DNA of 64,000 bases, taken from assembly GCF_000972385.1 (NCBI RefSeq), contig NZ_JXTE01000054.1, positions 1-64,000 of the forward strand, read 5' to 3'. This stretch comes from Streptomyces sp. WM6386. GTDB lineage: Bacteria > Actinomycetota > Actinomycetes > Streptomycetales > Streptomycetaceae. Shown here piece by piece: positions 49,070 through 58,476 of this stretch (its first letter is position 1; every line of letters begins with the position of its first letter). The position numbers and the translations under genes were made by a program. Below the pieces are notes generated by a model that worked only from the letters and a program-made list of their open reading frames with translations, ran no database searches and had not been told where the DNA came from.

Positions 49070-49936
49070 ATGAAGGTCACCAGGGCAGCGGCGCCCTTTC
49101 TTCCGCTCTGCCAGCGGCTGCTCCCGAGCAGACTCGCGGGCCTGTCCGTGGCTCTCCTGAAGGCGACCGCCCTGGAGATCGCGATCCTCGCCGGACACCT
49201 CCTGCTCTATCCCTCCGGTGTCCTGCAGGAGCGCCGGGCGCCGGCCGTCCCGCTCCCTTCCCCGGACGGCCCCGCCCACCTGCCGACGGAGGCCAAACCG
49301 CCGGTCGTCCTGCTGCACGGCTTCATCGACAACCGCTCGGTCTTCGTCCTGCTGCGCCGCAGCCTCCTCCAGCACGGCCACCGTCAGGTCGAGTCGCTCA
49401 ACTACTCCCCGCTGACGTGCGACATCCGCACCGCGGCCGAGCTGCTCGGCCGGCACATAGCGGAGATCTGCGAGCGCACGGGCAGCAGGCAGGTCGATGT
49501 CGTCGGGCACAGCCTGGGCGGGCTGATAGCGCGGTATTACGTACAGTGCCTCGGCGGTGACCTGCGGGTACGCACCCTGGTCACACTCGGTACCCCGCAT
49601 TCCGGGACCCGGGTGGTGCCGCTGGCGGACGCGCACCCGATCGTGCGGCAGATGCGCCCCGGCTCGGACGTCGTCGAGGAGCTGACCCGGCCCGCGCCCG
49701 GCTGCCGTACGCACTTCGTGAGCTTCTGGAGCGACCTCGACCATCTGATGGACCCGCTGGAGACCGCCTGCATCGACCATCCCGACCTGATGGCGCAGAA
49801 CGTCCAGGTGAGCGGGGTCGGGCACCTCGCCCTCCCTGTGCACCCGGCCGTCGCGACCGGGATACGACAGGCCCTCGACGCCCCGCCGACAGGAGCCACG
49901 GCCGCAGCCGATACCGGCGGTCTCACAGTGGCGTGA
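49070..49936 (+). CDS. Alpha/beta hydrolase, lipase-like
   Basis: A 288-residue serine hydrolase with nucleophile S148 in VVGHSLGGL, oxyanion-loop LLHGFIDN and a C-terminal His in VSGVGHLALPVHP. The N-terminal LAGLSVALLKATALEIAILAG looks like a membrane or signal anchor, so it may act at the membrane. An AGGAGG ribosome site precedes the ATG at 49070. It resembles triacylglycerol lipases of the LipA/EstA group in actinobacteria. The substrate is unknown. Confidence 0.87.
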   Translation: MKVTRAAAPFLPLCQRLLPSRLAGLSVALLKATALEIAILAGHLLLYPSGVLQERRAPAVPLPSPDGPAHLPTEAKPPVVLLHGFIDNRSVFVLLRRSLLQHGHRQVESLNYSPLTCDIRTAAELLGRHIAEICERTGSRQVDVVGHSLGGLIARYYVQCLGGDLRVRTLVTLGTPHSGTRVVPLADAHPIVRQMRPGSDVVEELTRPAPGCRTHFVSFWSDLDHLMDPLETACIDHPDLMAQNVQVSGVGHLALPVHPAVATGIRQALDAPPTGATAAADTGGLTVA

Positions 49937-50134
49937 CAGCCACAGGACAGCCGTCCAACATCGAACAATCTTCGAACACAAGGCCAAACTCGCGTCCGCA
50001 GTCCCCCGAAACACGGCCGAATGCCCGTTTCCTGAAGGCGCGAAACCCGTTGAAGATTGTCGCGCCCGCATACCGGCGGGTACAGTCACCGCACTGCTCT
50101 GGCAGCCCCTGTTGTCGAGGCGAAAGAGAAGTTG

Positions 50135-51607
50135 GTGAACGATCCGTACCCGTCGGGGACCATGACCACCCCGACTCCCGCTTCCGATGTCCCGGCGCAC
50201 TACGCGTCGTACGGCACGCAGGAAGCTCAGTACGGTGACTACGCCGCTTACGGTCACGACACGGGTGCCCACACCACCGCGCACTTCGACGCAGACCCCC
50301 TGTTCGGCAGTCTCCCCGGTGAGAACACCGGGTCGTACGACGCCAATCAGTGGGCCACGGACAGTCACCAGACCCTGAACTACGACGCGTACGCGGCCCA
50401 GCACCACGCCGCCTACGACACCGGCGCGTACGACACGACGGCCTGGACCGGCGAACACCAGCAGCTCTCCGTGATCCCCCCGCAGGCCGGCGCGCCCGAC
50501 GCGAGCGGCTGGGGGTCCCCCCTCTGGGAGAGGGACGCCAACTCCTGGCTCCAGCCCGACCAGTCGGGGGGCACCGCCGACCAGACCCAGCACTGGGAAT
50601 GGGGCACGCAGGCCTTCGACACCGGCGCGTACGACGCCACGCAGTGGAACTCCGACGGCACCACGCCGGCCCACGAGGAGCCCGTCGACCACCAGTCGAC
50701 AGCGATGTTCGAGCAGGTCGCGTACGAAGAACCGGCCGCGCACGACGCCGAGTTGAGCGCCACCGGCGAGCTGCCCGCCCTCTCCGAGGACGACGTCGCC
50801 CCGCTTCTCGACGATGAGGAAGACCCCGCCCCGGCCCCGGGCTCCCGCATGGCCGCCCGTAACGCGGGCCGTTCGCGCCGCCGTACGCCCCCCAAGCGCT
50901 CCGCGCTGATGAAGATCGCCGTGCCCTCCGCATGCGTCATGGGCGTCACCGGGATCGCCGCTGCCTCCGTCGGTGGCCTGAGCGACGACAAGAACACCTC
51001 GACGACCGCGTCCGACGCGACGACCAAGTCCGTCAAGCCGTCCGCCGCGAACAACAAGCTGGACACCCAGCTCGCGAGCCTCTCCGCGGGCGCCGACGAC
51101 TTCGCCGACCGGGCCAGCCGTACGCAGGAGCGCATCGACCTCAAGGCCCAGCAGGTGGCCGAGAAGAAGAAGGCGGCGGAGGAGGCGGCCCGCAAGGAGC
51201 GGCTGCGCCCCAAGTTCGCGCTCCCGGTTGCGCGGCACGGCCTCAGCGCCTACTACGGCCAGGCCGGCGTCAACTGGATGTCCGTGCACACCGGCATCGA
51301 CTTCCCGGTCTCCTACGGCACGACGGTGATGGCCGCGACCGACGGCACCGTGCGGACGCAGTGGAACAGCGCCTACGGCAACATGATGATCGTGACCGCG
51401 ATGGACGGTACGGAGACGTGGTACTGCCACCTCTCCAGCTACCGAGTCGCCTCCGGTACGACCGTCAAGGCCGGCGACCCGATCGCGTACTCCGGCAACT
51501 CCGGCAACTCCACAGGACCGCACCTGCACTTCGAGGTACGCCCGGCCGGCGGCTCGGCGATCGACCCGCTTCCGTGGCTGCGCAGCCACGGGCTGGACCC
51601 GACGTAA
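50135..51607 (+). CDS. M23-family metallopeptidase with a long cytoplasmic tail
   Basis: A 490-residue protein. The first 260 residues form an acidic, Tyr/Asp/Thr-rich tail with short repeats (YDTGAYDTTAW, FDTGAYDATQW). Residues about 265-290 are a transmembrane or signal-anchor helix (LMKIAVPSACVMGVTGIAAAS). A coiled coil (EAARKERL and before) is followed by an M23 domain with zinc ligands H385, D389 (VHTGIDF) and H465 in HLHFE. It would cleave peptidoglycan cross-links. The GTG start at 50135 is the best-supported; ATG 50162 is possible. Tyr-rich tails are unusual for wall hydrolases. Confidence 0.87.
   Translation: MNDPYPSGTMTTPTPASDVPAHYASYGTQEAQYGDYAAYGHDTGAHTTAHFDADPLFGSLPGENTGSYDANQWATDSHQTLNYDAYAAQHHAAYDTGAYDTTAWTGEHQQLSVIPPQAGAPDASGWGSPLWERDANSWLQPDQSGGTADQTQHWEWGTQAFDTGAYDATQWNSDGTTPAHEEPVDHQSTAMFEQVAYEEPAAHDAELSATGELPALSEDDVAPLLDDEEDPAPAPGSRMAARNAGRSRRRTPPKRSALMKIAVPSACVMGVTGIAAASVGGLSDDKNTSTTASDATTKSVKPSAANNKLDTQLASLSAGADDFADRASRTQERIDLKAQQVAEKKKAAEEAARKERLRPKFALPVARHGLSAYYGQAGVNWMSVHTGIDFPVSYGTTVMAATDGTVRTQWNSAYGNMMIVTAMDGTETWYCHLSSYRVASGTTVKAGDPIAYSGNSGNSTGPHLHFEVRPAGGSAIDPLPWLRSHGLDPT
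50510..50534. repeat. GC-rich palindromic element within the M23 gene
   Basis: TGGGGGTCCCCCCTCTGGGA lies in frame in the cytoplasmic tail, near LWERDANSWLQ. It resembles the blocks at 2450 and 29723. Confidence 0.5.
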
Positions 51608-51623
51608 GCGACAACTTCCCTGA

Positions 51624-51651
51624 GAGCCCCCGCACTTCACAGCGGGGGCTC
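51624..51651. terminator. Bidirectional terminator between the M23 gene and pcrA
   Basis: Arms GAGCCCCCGC and GCGGGGGCTC are perfectly complementary over 10 bases with an 8-base loop, between two convergent genes. Confidence 0.75.
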
Positions 51652-51667
51652 ACTCATGGAACCGCTC

Positions 51668-54169
51668 TTACAGCTTCTCCACCGGCGCGTAGCGCAGCAG
51701 CAGCCGCTTCGGCTTGGTGTCACCGAAGTCGACCGTCGCCTCGGTGTTCGCGCCCGTGCCCTTCACCGATGTCACCGTGCCGAGCCCGAACTGGTCGTGC
51801 GTGACGCGATCGCCGACGGCCAGCGAGACGACCGGCTTGTCGGAGGCGCGGTTCGTGGCGAAGCCGGACGCGCCCCTCGCCGAGGAGCGGGAGCGGGACG
51901 AGGACAGGGAGGCGGCCACTCCCGACGCGGGGCCGGAGGAGACCGGCGCGGTGGCACCCGTCCGCTTCCAGTCCACGTGCTGCTCCGGGATCTCCGACAG
52001 GAAGCGCGAGGGCGGGTTGTAGGACGGCTGCCCCCACGCGCTGCGCAGCGCCGACCGCGTCAGATACAGCCGTTCACGCGCGCGCGTGATGCCGACGTAC
52101 GCCAGGCGCCGCTCCTCCTCCAGCTCCTTGGTCTGGCCGAGGGAGCGCATGTGCGGGAAGACGCCGTCCTCCATGCCGGTCAGGAAGACGACCGGGAACT
52201 CAAGTCCCTTGGCGGTGTGCAGGGTCATCAGGGTGATGACGCCGGAGCCGTCCTCGTCCTCGTCGGGGATCTGGTCGGAGTCGGCGACGAGCGCGACCCG
52301 CTCGAGGAACGCGGCGAGACCGACCGGAGCCGCCGCCTCACCTTCCGTAGCTTCCCCGGACTCCTGCTCGAACTCCAGGGCCACGGCGGCGAGTTCCTGC
52401 AGGTTCTCGATCCGGGTCTCGTCCTGCGGGTCGGTGGAGGCCTGCAACTCGGCCAGATAGCCGGTGCGTTCGAGCACCGCCTCCAGGACGGTCGCCGGGC
52501 CCGCGCCGGACTCGACGATCGTACGGAGCTCCTCCATCAGCACGTTGAACCGCTTCACGGCGTTCGTCGACCGCGCGGCCATGCCGTACGCTTCGTCGAC
52601 CCGCTTCAGCGCCTGCGGGAAGCTGATCTTCTCGCGCTGGGACAGGGCGTCGATCATCGCCTCGGCGCGCTCACCGATGCCGCGCTTGGGGACGTTGAGG
52701 ATGCGACGCAGGGGGACCGAGTCCTCGGGATTGGCGAGGACACGCAGGTAGGCCAGGACGTCCCGGACCTCCTTGCGCTCGTAGAAGCGGACGCCGCCGA
52801 CGACCTTGTAGGGCAGGCCGACGCGGATGAAGATCTCTTCGAAGACCCGGGACTGGGCGTTGGTCCGGTAGAAGACGGCGACGTCGCCGGCCTTGGCGTC
52901 GCCCGAGTCCGTCAGTCGGTCTATCTCCTCGGCGACGAACTGCGCCTCGTCGTGCTCGGTGTCGGCGACATAGCCGGTGATGCGCGCGCCCGCGCCCGCG
53001 TTGGTCCACAGGTTCTTGGGGCGGCGGGACTCGTTGCGCTCGATGACCGCGTTGGCGGCGGACAGGATCGTCTGTGTGGAGCGGTAGTTCTGCTCCAGCA
53101 GGATCGTCGTCGCGTTCGGGTAGTCCTCCTCGAACTGGAGGATGTTGCGGATCGTCGCGCCGCGGAAGGCGTAGATCGACTGGTCGGCGTCACCCACGAC
53201 ACACAGTTCGGCGGGCGGGAGGTCGAACTCGGCCGGGGGGACGTCGACGGGGTGCTCGTTCGTCCCCACCAGCTCGCGGACCAGTGCGTACTGGGCGTGG
53301 TTGGTGTCCTGGTACTCGTCGACGAGGACATGCCGGAAGCGGCGGTGGTAGTGCTCGGCGACGTCCGGGAAGGCGCGCAGCAGATTGACCGTGGTCATGA
53401 TCAGGTCGTCGAAGTCGAGCGCGTTGGCTTCCCGCAACCGCGACTGGTACATCGCGTAGGCCTGGGCGAGGGTCTTCTCGAAGCCGTCGGTGGCCTGGGC
53501 GGCGAAGTCCTCCTCGTCGATCAGCTCGTTCTTGAGGTTGCTGATCTTGGCGCTGAAGGACTTGGGCGGGAAGCGCTTGGGGTCGAGGTCGAGGTCACGG
53601 CAGACCAGGGCCATCAGACGCTTGGAGTCGGCCGCGTCGTAGATCGAGAACGACGACGTGAAGCCGAGCTTCTTGGATTCCCTCCGCAGGATCCGCACGC
53701 ACGCGCTGTGGAACGTCATCACCCACATCGCGTTCGCGCGCGGGCCGACGAGCTGCTCGACGCGCTCCTTCATCTCGCCCGCGGCCTTGTTGGTGAAGGT
53801 GATCGCGAGGATCTGGCCCGGGTGGACGTTCCGCTCGGCCAGCAGGTAGGCGATGCGGTGGGTGAGCACCCGCGTCTTGCCGGAGCCGGCGCCGGCCACG
53901 ATGAGCAGCGGGGTGTCGGAGTGGACGACGGCCGCGCGCTGGTTCTCGTTGAGCCCGTCGATGAGCGCGGCCGCGTCCAGGACCGGGCGCGGGGCGCCGT
54001 CGCGGTAGTACGCGTCCCGGTCCGGCGGCACGTCGAACCTGCCGCCGAACAGGTCGTCCGGAACGGGTTCCGGTACGTGCTCGTCCTCGGGCGGTGGCGG
54101 GGGCTCTTCCTCGCGGCCCTTAGGGGCCTGGAGGTCCGCCAGGAAGCTGTCGTCAAAGAGGCTGCTCAT
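51668..54169 (-). CDS. pcrA: ATP-dependent DNA helicase PcrA/UvrD
   Basis: An 833-residue SF1A helicase for repair and conflict resolution. Motif Q is LNENQRAAV, Walker A is VAGAGSGKTR (K98), motif II is VDEYQDTN, motif III is GDADQSIYAFRGA, motif V is TLHTAKGLEFP, and motif VI is YVGITRARERL. The C-terminal Tudor-like tail VGDRVTHDQFGLGTV, which binds RNA polymerase in PcrA, is present. A negatively charged N-terminal extension of about 60 residues precedes the core. Confidence 0.96.
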   Translation of the reverse strand: MSSLFDDSFLADLQAPKGREEEPPPPPEDEHVPEPVPDDLFGGRFDVPPDRDAYYRDGAPRPVLDAAALIDGLNENQRAAVVHSDTPLLIVAGAGSGKTRVLTHRIAYLLAERNVHPGQILAITFTNKAAGEMKERVEQLVGPRANAMWVMTFHSACVRILRRESKKLGFTSSFSIYDAADSKRLMALVCRDLDLDPKRFPPKSFSAKISNLKNELIDEEDFAAQATDGFEKTLAQAYAMYQSRLREANALDFDDLIMTTVNLLRAFPDVAEHYHRRFRHVLVDEYQDTNHAQYALVRELVGTNEHPVDVPPAEFDLPPAELCVVGDADQSIYAFRGATIRNILQFEEDYPNATTILLEQNYRSTQTILSAANAVIERNESRRPKNLWTNAGAGARITGYVADTEHDEAQFVAEEIDRLTDSGDAKAGDVAVFYRTNAQSRVFEEIFIRVGLPYKVVGGVRFYERKEVRDVLAYLRVLANPEDSVPLRRILNVPKRGIGERAEAMIDALSQREKISFPQALKRVDEAYGMAARSTNAVKRFNVLMEELRTIVESGAGPATVLEAVLERTGYLAELQASTDPQDETRIENLQELAAVALEFEQESGEATEGEAAAPVGLAAFLERVALVADSDQIPDEDEDGSGVITLMTLHTAKGLEFPVVFLTGMEDGVFPHMRSLGQTKELEEERRLAYVGITRARERLYLTRSALRSAWGQPSYNPPSRFLSEIPEQHVDWKRTGATAPVSSGPASGVAASLSSSRSRSSARGASGFATNRASDKPVVSLAVGDRVTHDQFGLGTVTSVKGTGANTEATVDFGDTKPKRLLLRYAPVEKL

Positions 54170-54518
54170 CGCTCTCCGAGTCTAGGGCTCCCCACTGACA
54201 CCCCGCCGCCGCCCCGAGAACATGGGCCCCCTTCTCGCCCTCCGTTATCACGCGGTAACGTTCCGCAACCAAGGCGAAGACGCATACCTTGCCGTCGCAC
54301 GGGTCGACGAGAATCGGGCGGACGTCGTCACTCCGCACAAAATACGCACGAGTCGTGTCAGATCACTCCGCATCCCCCACCACGAGCAACGCCCTGACCT
54401 AAGGTCACGAAAATGTATCGGGCCTATCGGACATCAACCTTCACAGGGGCCACACCCGTTGGCTACCGTGCCGGAAGGCCGTACGACCCCCACCGGCGAA
54501 CGTCGCCGGGCCGCGCGG
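54170..54518. other. Region between pcrA and the c-di-AMP riboswitch
   Basis: No gene is supported. Short open frames here lack codon bias. TGACC/GGTCA around TAA (54395-54407) and CGTTA/TAACG (54244-54260) are small palindromes and may be operators of the downstream hydrolase promoter. Confidence 0.5.
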
Positions 54519-54669
54519 CCTCCGCCGAATCCGGAGCGTCGCCGCGCACCCGGAACCGGGGACCCACCGAACTTGGGGTGAATCGGCCAACTCCCGTACC
54601 GGGAACGGCCGTAGGGCAACCCTTCCGAACCACCCGCCCGAACCCGACAGCTAACTCGGTAGGCGGAGC
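54519..54669 (+). ncRNA. ydaO/yuaA-type cyclic-di-AMP riboswitch
   Basis: The conserved blocks of the ydaO element appear in order: CCGCCGAATCCGGAG, GGAACCGGGGACCCA, TTGGGGTGAATCGG, TAGGGCAACCCTTCCGAA, and CCCGACAGCTAACTCGGTAG. The outer stem P1 pairs CTCCGCC (54520) with GGCGGAG (54662). It lies just upstream of an NlpC/P60 hydrolase, the usual target of this switch in actinobacteria, where ligand binding turns expression off. Confidence 0.92.
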
Positions 54670-54688
54670 ATGGAAGGAGTCGCCGACC

Positions 54689-55843
54689 TTGGCGTCGCAC
54701 CGCAAGTCGCCTCCCCCGGGTACGCGCGTAGCCGGCATACGCACACCCGCTCTCGCCACGGCCGCCCTCACCTCCGTGGCCCTGCTCTCCCAGACGGCCA
54801 CCGCCGCGCCCTCGACCGATGACAAGCCGAGCATCGAGGAAGTCGAGAAGAAGGTCGACGACCTCTACCGCCAGGCGGAGTCGGCGACCGAGAAGTACAA
54901 CTCGGCCAAGGAGAAGACCTCCAAGCAGCGCGAGCAGGTCGACACCCTCCTCGACGACGTCGCCCAGCGCACCCAGAAGCTCAACGAGGCCCGCGAGGAG
55001 CTGGGTTCCTTCGCCGCGGCCCAGTACCGCACCGGCGCCTCCGCGCCCGACACCGCGACCTTCCTGCTCGCGGACTCCCCGCAGGACTACTTCGACCAGA
55101 CGCAGCTGATGGGCCGTATGACGTCCCGTCAGAAGGACGCGGTCGACGACTACGTCACCGAGCAGTCCGCGACGATGAAGAAGCGCCAGGAGGCCACCGA
55201 CAGCCTCGAGACGCTCTCCGAGTCGCAGAGCGACCTGAAGACCGCCAAGGCGACCGTCCAGCGCAAGCTGTCCGACGCGCGCGAGCTGCTGTCGCAGCTG
55301 ACGGCCGAGGAGAAGGCGCGCCTCGCGGCGATCGAGAAGAAGAAGCAGGAGGAGGCCGCCCGCAAGGCCGCCGAGCTGGCGAAGCAGCAGGCGGCCGAGC
55401 AGAAGGCGGCAGAGGAAGCGGCCGCGGCCGAGGAGTCGGCGAGCAGCTCGTCGTCGTCCTCGGAGGCCTCGGACTCCTCGTACGCCACGAAGGCCGAGAA
55501 GACCCTCGCCTTCGCCCGCTCACAGGTCGGCAAGCCGTACGTCTGGGGCGCCACCGGCCCCGACTCCTACGACTGCTCCGGCCTCACCCAGGCCGCCTGG
55601 AACGCCGCCGGCATCTCCCTGCCCCGCACCACCTACGACCAGGTGAACGCCGGCACCACGGTCACCCTCGCCAACGCCCGGCCCGGCGACCTCGTCTTCT
55701 TCTACGACGATGTCACCCACGTCGGCATCTACATCGGCAACGGCAAGATGATCCACGCGCCGAAGCCGGGGGCGTACGTGCGCGAGGAGTCCATCTACTA
55801 CGACGGTGAGTCGGCGATCCACAGCGTGGTGCGGCCGGCCTGA
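54689..55843 (+). CDS. NlpC/P60 endopeptidase, riboswitch-controlled
   Basis: A 384-residue secreted hydrolase. A signal peptide (ALATAALTSVALLSQTATAA) is followed by a long coiled coil (about 45-255) rich in Glu, Lys and Ala, and a C-terminal NlpC/P60 domain with C296 (YDCSGL), H344 (THVGIYIGNG) and H356. It cleaves peptide stems in peptidoglycan. The TTG start at 54689 gives MASHRKSPPP, parallel to MAAHRK of the paralogue at 58576, and follows a GGAAGGAG ribosome site by about 10 bases. It is controlled by the c-di-AMP riboswitch just upstream. Confidence 0.9.
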   Translation: MASHRKSPPPGTRVAGIRTPALATAALTSVALLSQTATAAPSTDDKPSIEEVEKKVDDLYRQAESATEKYNSAKEKTSKQREQVDTLLDDVAQRTQKLNEAREELGSFAAAQYRTGASAPDTATFLLADSPQDYFDQTQLMGRMTSRQKDAVDDYVTEQSATMKKRQEATDSLETLSESQSDLKTAKATVQRKLSDARELLSQLTAEEKARLAAIEKKKQEEAARKAAELAKQQAAEQKAAEEAAAAEESASSSSSSSEASDSSYATKAEKTLAFARSQVGKPYVWGATGPDSYDCSGLTQAAWNAAGISLPRTTYDQVNAGTTVTLANARPGDLVFFYDDVTHVGIYIGNGKMIHAPKPGAYVREESIYYDGESAIHSVVRPA

Positions 55844-55863
55844 CGCGCGGCAGGGCCCTGGCG

Positions 55864-56487
55864 TCAGTGACCTCCCCGGTTCTCGACGCAGGGCCCCTCG
55901 CCGGGCTGGGGCTCGGCGTAGACGCCGTGCACCTCGCCGGTCAGCTCGTCCTTCGTCACCCGTCCGGAGACGCACACGACGCCCGTGTAGACGGCGTAGT
56001 ACCCGTTCCCGACAGAGACCCCGTGCTTCTCACCGCACCCGACCCGCCGCAACGCCGCCTCGACCCGCTCGTCACTGAAGCGACCGAACTCCCCCGACCC
56101 GCCCTCTTCCCGCACCTTCGCCAGCTCCGCGAGGATCAGCTCGGCCGACGCCCGCCCACTGGCCTGCTGCTCCGCACTCAAGGACGCCTGCATGCGGTAC
56201 GCGTGGTTGTCGGCGTAGTTGGGGGGAGCGTCCACGGGCCCGTCCTGCTGCCCTCCGGCCGCGTTCGAGGCGGAGGGCGAGGAGGAGGGCGAGGGGGAGG
56301 AAGGCAGGGCGGTGGGCGTAGCTGTGGACTGCGCGCACTTGGGCGGAGGCGGATAGGAGTAGGTCGGAGTGCCCGACCGCGCGGCCCCGCCCCCATCGGC
56401 CGCCCCACTTTTCTGACTCCCGCACGCGGTAAGGCTGCCCGCCATGAGGGCGGCGCCGACGAGGACGACTGATCGTCTGAGAAACAT
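55864..56487 (-). CDS. Secreted lipoprotein, unknown function
   Basis: A 207-residue lipoprotein with lipobox SLTAC at C22. A Ser/Pro/Ala-rich linker is followed by a conserved domain of about 120 residues (ASLSAEQQASGRASAELILAEL, EAALRRVGCGEKHGVSVGNGYYAV). Three more Cys occur (GCGEK, VVCVSG, PCVEN). I start at ATG 56487 because it puts the lipobox in place. It is convergent with the NlpC/P60 gene. Family not recognised. Confidence 0.8.
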   Translation of the reverse strand: MFLRRSVVLVGAALMAGSLTACGSQKSGAADGGGAARSGTPTYSYPPPPKCAQSTATPTALPSSPSPSSSPSASNAAGGQQDGPVDAPPNYADNHAYRMQASLSAEQQASGRASAELILAELAKVREEGGSGEFGRFSDERVEAALRRVGCGEKHGVSVGNGYYAVYTGVVCVSGRVTKDELTGEVHGVYAEPQPGEGPCVENRGGH

Positions 56488-56746
56488 GCCGAGAGTCTGG
56501 CGCCCCGGACGGTCGCCTGTCATGAGCGGAACTACTCAGACGGCTGGCAGATGTGTCCCGGCATCGCGTGGTAAACGCCCAGGTGGGCGGGTTCCGACAT
56601 GATCCCGGGTGGGACAAATCTGCCCATCACTCAGCGCACCCACCCACCGAGCCGCGCACCCACCCGTGCCTGCGGCCGCGCGCATTTGGCCGCGCCCGCT
56701 CGCGCGCCCCGCCCTCGACCCGGGCCGCGCTCCTTAGCATCGCCCC

Positions 56747-57748
56747 ATGTCCGGCGCCTCCCCCCGCTCCCCTCACTCCCCCCTCCGCGCCTGGTGGGCT
56801 CAGCGGCCGCCCGCCGCCGGGGCCGCCGTGATGGCGACCGGCATCGTGTCCGTCGGTCTGCATCTGGCGGGGCACGAGACCCTGTCGCGGATCGCCCTCG
56901 CCCTGGCCGGCGTCGCGTGGGTCGCGTTGGCCGCCGACTTCGCCATACGGCTGCTGTGGGACCGGGCGAGGTGGGTGGCGGAGGCCGAGACGCCGGGCGC
57001 GCTCACCGCCGTAGCGGCTACGGCCGTGCTCGGTACCCGTGTCTCGGCCCTCGGCCGGCAGCAGCTCGCCGAGGCGCTGCTCGCGATCGCCGCGCTGTTG
57101 TGGCCGGCGCTGATCGCGCTGGTCGTGACGCACTGGACGCGTCGGATGCCCGGGGCGGTGTTCCTGGCCTGCGTCGCCACGCAGGGTCTCGCGGTGCTCG
57201 GCGCCACGCTCGCCTCGGCCGAGTCGACGGCGTGGCTCGCCCACGCGGCGCTCGTGCTGTTCTGGCTCGGCCTCGTGCTCTACGGCATCGCCCTGGCCCG
57301 CTTCGACCTGCGGCAGGTGACCGCCGGCGCCGGGGACCACTGGGTGGCCGGCGGGGCGCTCGCCATCTCGGCGCTCGCCGGGTCGAAGCTCGTCGCGGCC
57401 GACAACGCGCCGCTGTACCTGTGGAACGACGACGACAACGGCGTCCTGCGGGCCGTGACGGTCGCGCTGCTCGTCCTCGACCTGGCCTGGTACGTCGTAC
57501 TGCTCGTCGCGGAGGCGCTGAAGCCCCGGCCGCGCTACGACGTGCGCCGCTGGGCGACCGTGTTCCCGATGGGCATGACATCGGCGGCGACGCTGTCCGT
57601 CGCCGCCGCCCTCGACGTGTCCTGGCTCAGGACACCCGGTCAGGTGCTGCTGTGGATCGCGGTGGCGGCATGGCTCACCGTCGCCGCGGGAGCCGTCGCG
57701 TCGGCGCGCGCCGGCCTCACGTCCCTCAGGTCCACAGCACCGCGATGA
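56747..57748 (+). CDS. Tellurite-resistance/dicarboxylate transporter (TDT/SLAC1) family protein
   Basis: A 333-residue membrane protein with about ten hydrophobic segments. The start PAAGAAVMATGIVSVGLHL and FPMGMTSAATLSVAAAL are the repeated GMT/MATGI motifs of the TDT/SLAC1 fold. It likely transports anions or organic acids. Its 3' end overlaps by 23 bp the convergent membrane gene at 57726. Confidence 0.85.
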   Translation: MSGASPRSPHSPLRAWWAQRPPAAGAAVMATGIVSVGLHLAGHETLSRIALALAGVAWVALAADFAIRLLWDRARWVAEAETPGALTAVAATAVLGTRVSALGRQQLAEALLAIAALLWPALIALVVTHWTRRMPGAVFLACVATQGLAVLGATLASAESTAWLAHAALVLFWLGLVLYGIALARFDLRQVTAGAGDHWVAGGALAISALAGSKLVAADNAPLYLWNDDDNGVLRAVTVALLVLDLAWYVVLLVAEALKPRPRYDVRRWATVFPMGMTSAATLSVAAALDVSWLRTPGQVLLWIAVAAWLTVAAGAVASARAGLTSLRSTAPR

Positions 57749-58079
57749 AGATGTCCGTGACGGTCAGCGCGCCCACCAGTCCGAACAGCCCCTTCTCCAC
57801 CTTCTCGTCGTCCCGCTTCACATAGACGAGGCCGAGGATCACCACCAGCAGGGCCAGCTTGATGCCGATCTTGACGTTGTTGACGGACTGGTCGTCCGCC
57901 TGGTTGAGGCCGACCAGGATCACCCCGGTGACCAGCATGGTGAGCGCGCCGTGCAGCATCGCCGGGACGAAGCGGGCGGTGCCCTGACCCATGGCCTTCA
58001 TCTGGGTGAGGAATCCGCCGAGCAACGAGGCGATGCCGATGATGTGCAGGCCCACGAAGAGGTGGATGAGTACGTCCAT
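57726..58079 (-). CDS. Small four-helix membrane protein
   Basis: A 117-residue protein with four hydrophobic segments (MDVLIHLFVGLHIIGIASLLGG, MLHGALTMLVTGVILVGL, IKLALLVVILGLVYVK, GLFGLVGALTVTDIFIAVLW). His residues in the first two helices (VGLHII and MLHGA) could ligate heme or metal. Function unknown. Its promoter region contains an AT-rich inverted repeat (58145-58174). Confidence 0.83.
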   Translation of the reverse strand: MDVLIHLFVGLHIIGIASLLGGFLTQMKAMGQGTARFVPAMLHGALTMLVTGVILVGLNQADDQSVNNVKIGIKLALLVVILGLVYVKRDDEKVEKGLFGLVGALTVTDIFIAVLWT

Positions 58080-58144
58080 GAGGCCGGAGCCTAATCAGGG
58101 GCACTTGAGTCGCCCTACACCGCCCTGCCTCTTCCGCCACGATC

Positions 58145-58174
58145 CCGCATATACGTGATCTTGCATATATGCGG
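58145..58174. promoter_or_regulatory. AT-rich inverted repeat, candidate operator
   Basis: CCGCATATA and TATATGCGG are perfect arms around 12 bases. The right arm also contains the 10-bp palindrome GCATATATGC. It lies 66-95 bp upstream of the four-helix protein's ATG, in an otherwise GC-rich gap. Confidence 0.55.
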
Positions 58175-58476
58175 CCCATAGCACCCCATCACCTCGCCGC
58201 GTTCCGGAATCCGCGCTTCGGTCATCACACTGCGTGAAGTCGACGACACGAGAACGGAATCACGGTCGCATACGGTCACGCGGCGGTCCCCTCAGACCAG
58301 TTCCGCGCAACCCGTTACCCCCACGACACCGCGAGGTTTAGCGTCCTCCACCAGGTGACCGGCTCCCCACCGCCGCCCGGGCCAGGGGCGGCAGTCGGAC
58401 ACCACCGCCGAGAAGGTCCGGCGGCGGTCCGCTCCCCCTGTGCGGGCAGCCGCCGGACGCGCGAACCGCCCCGCGC

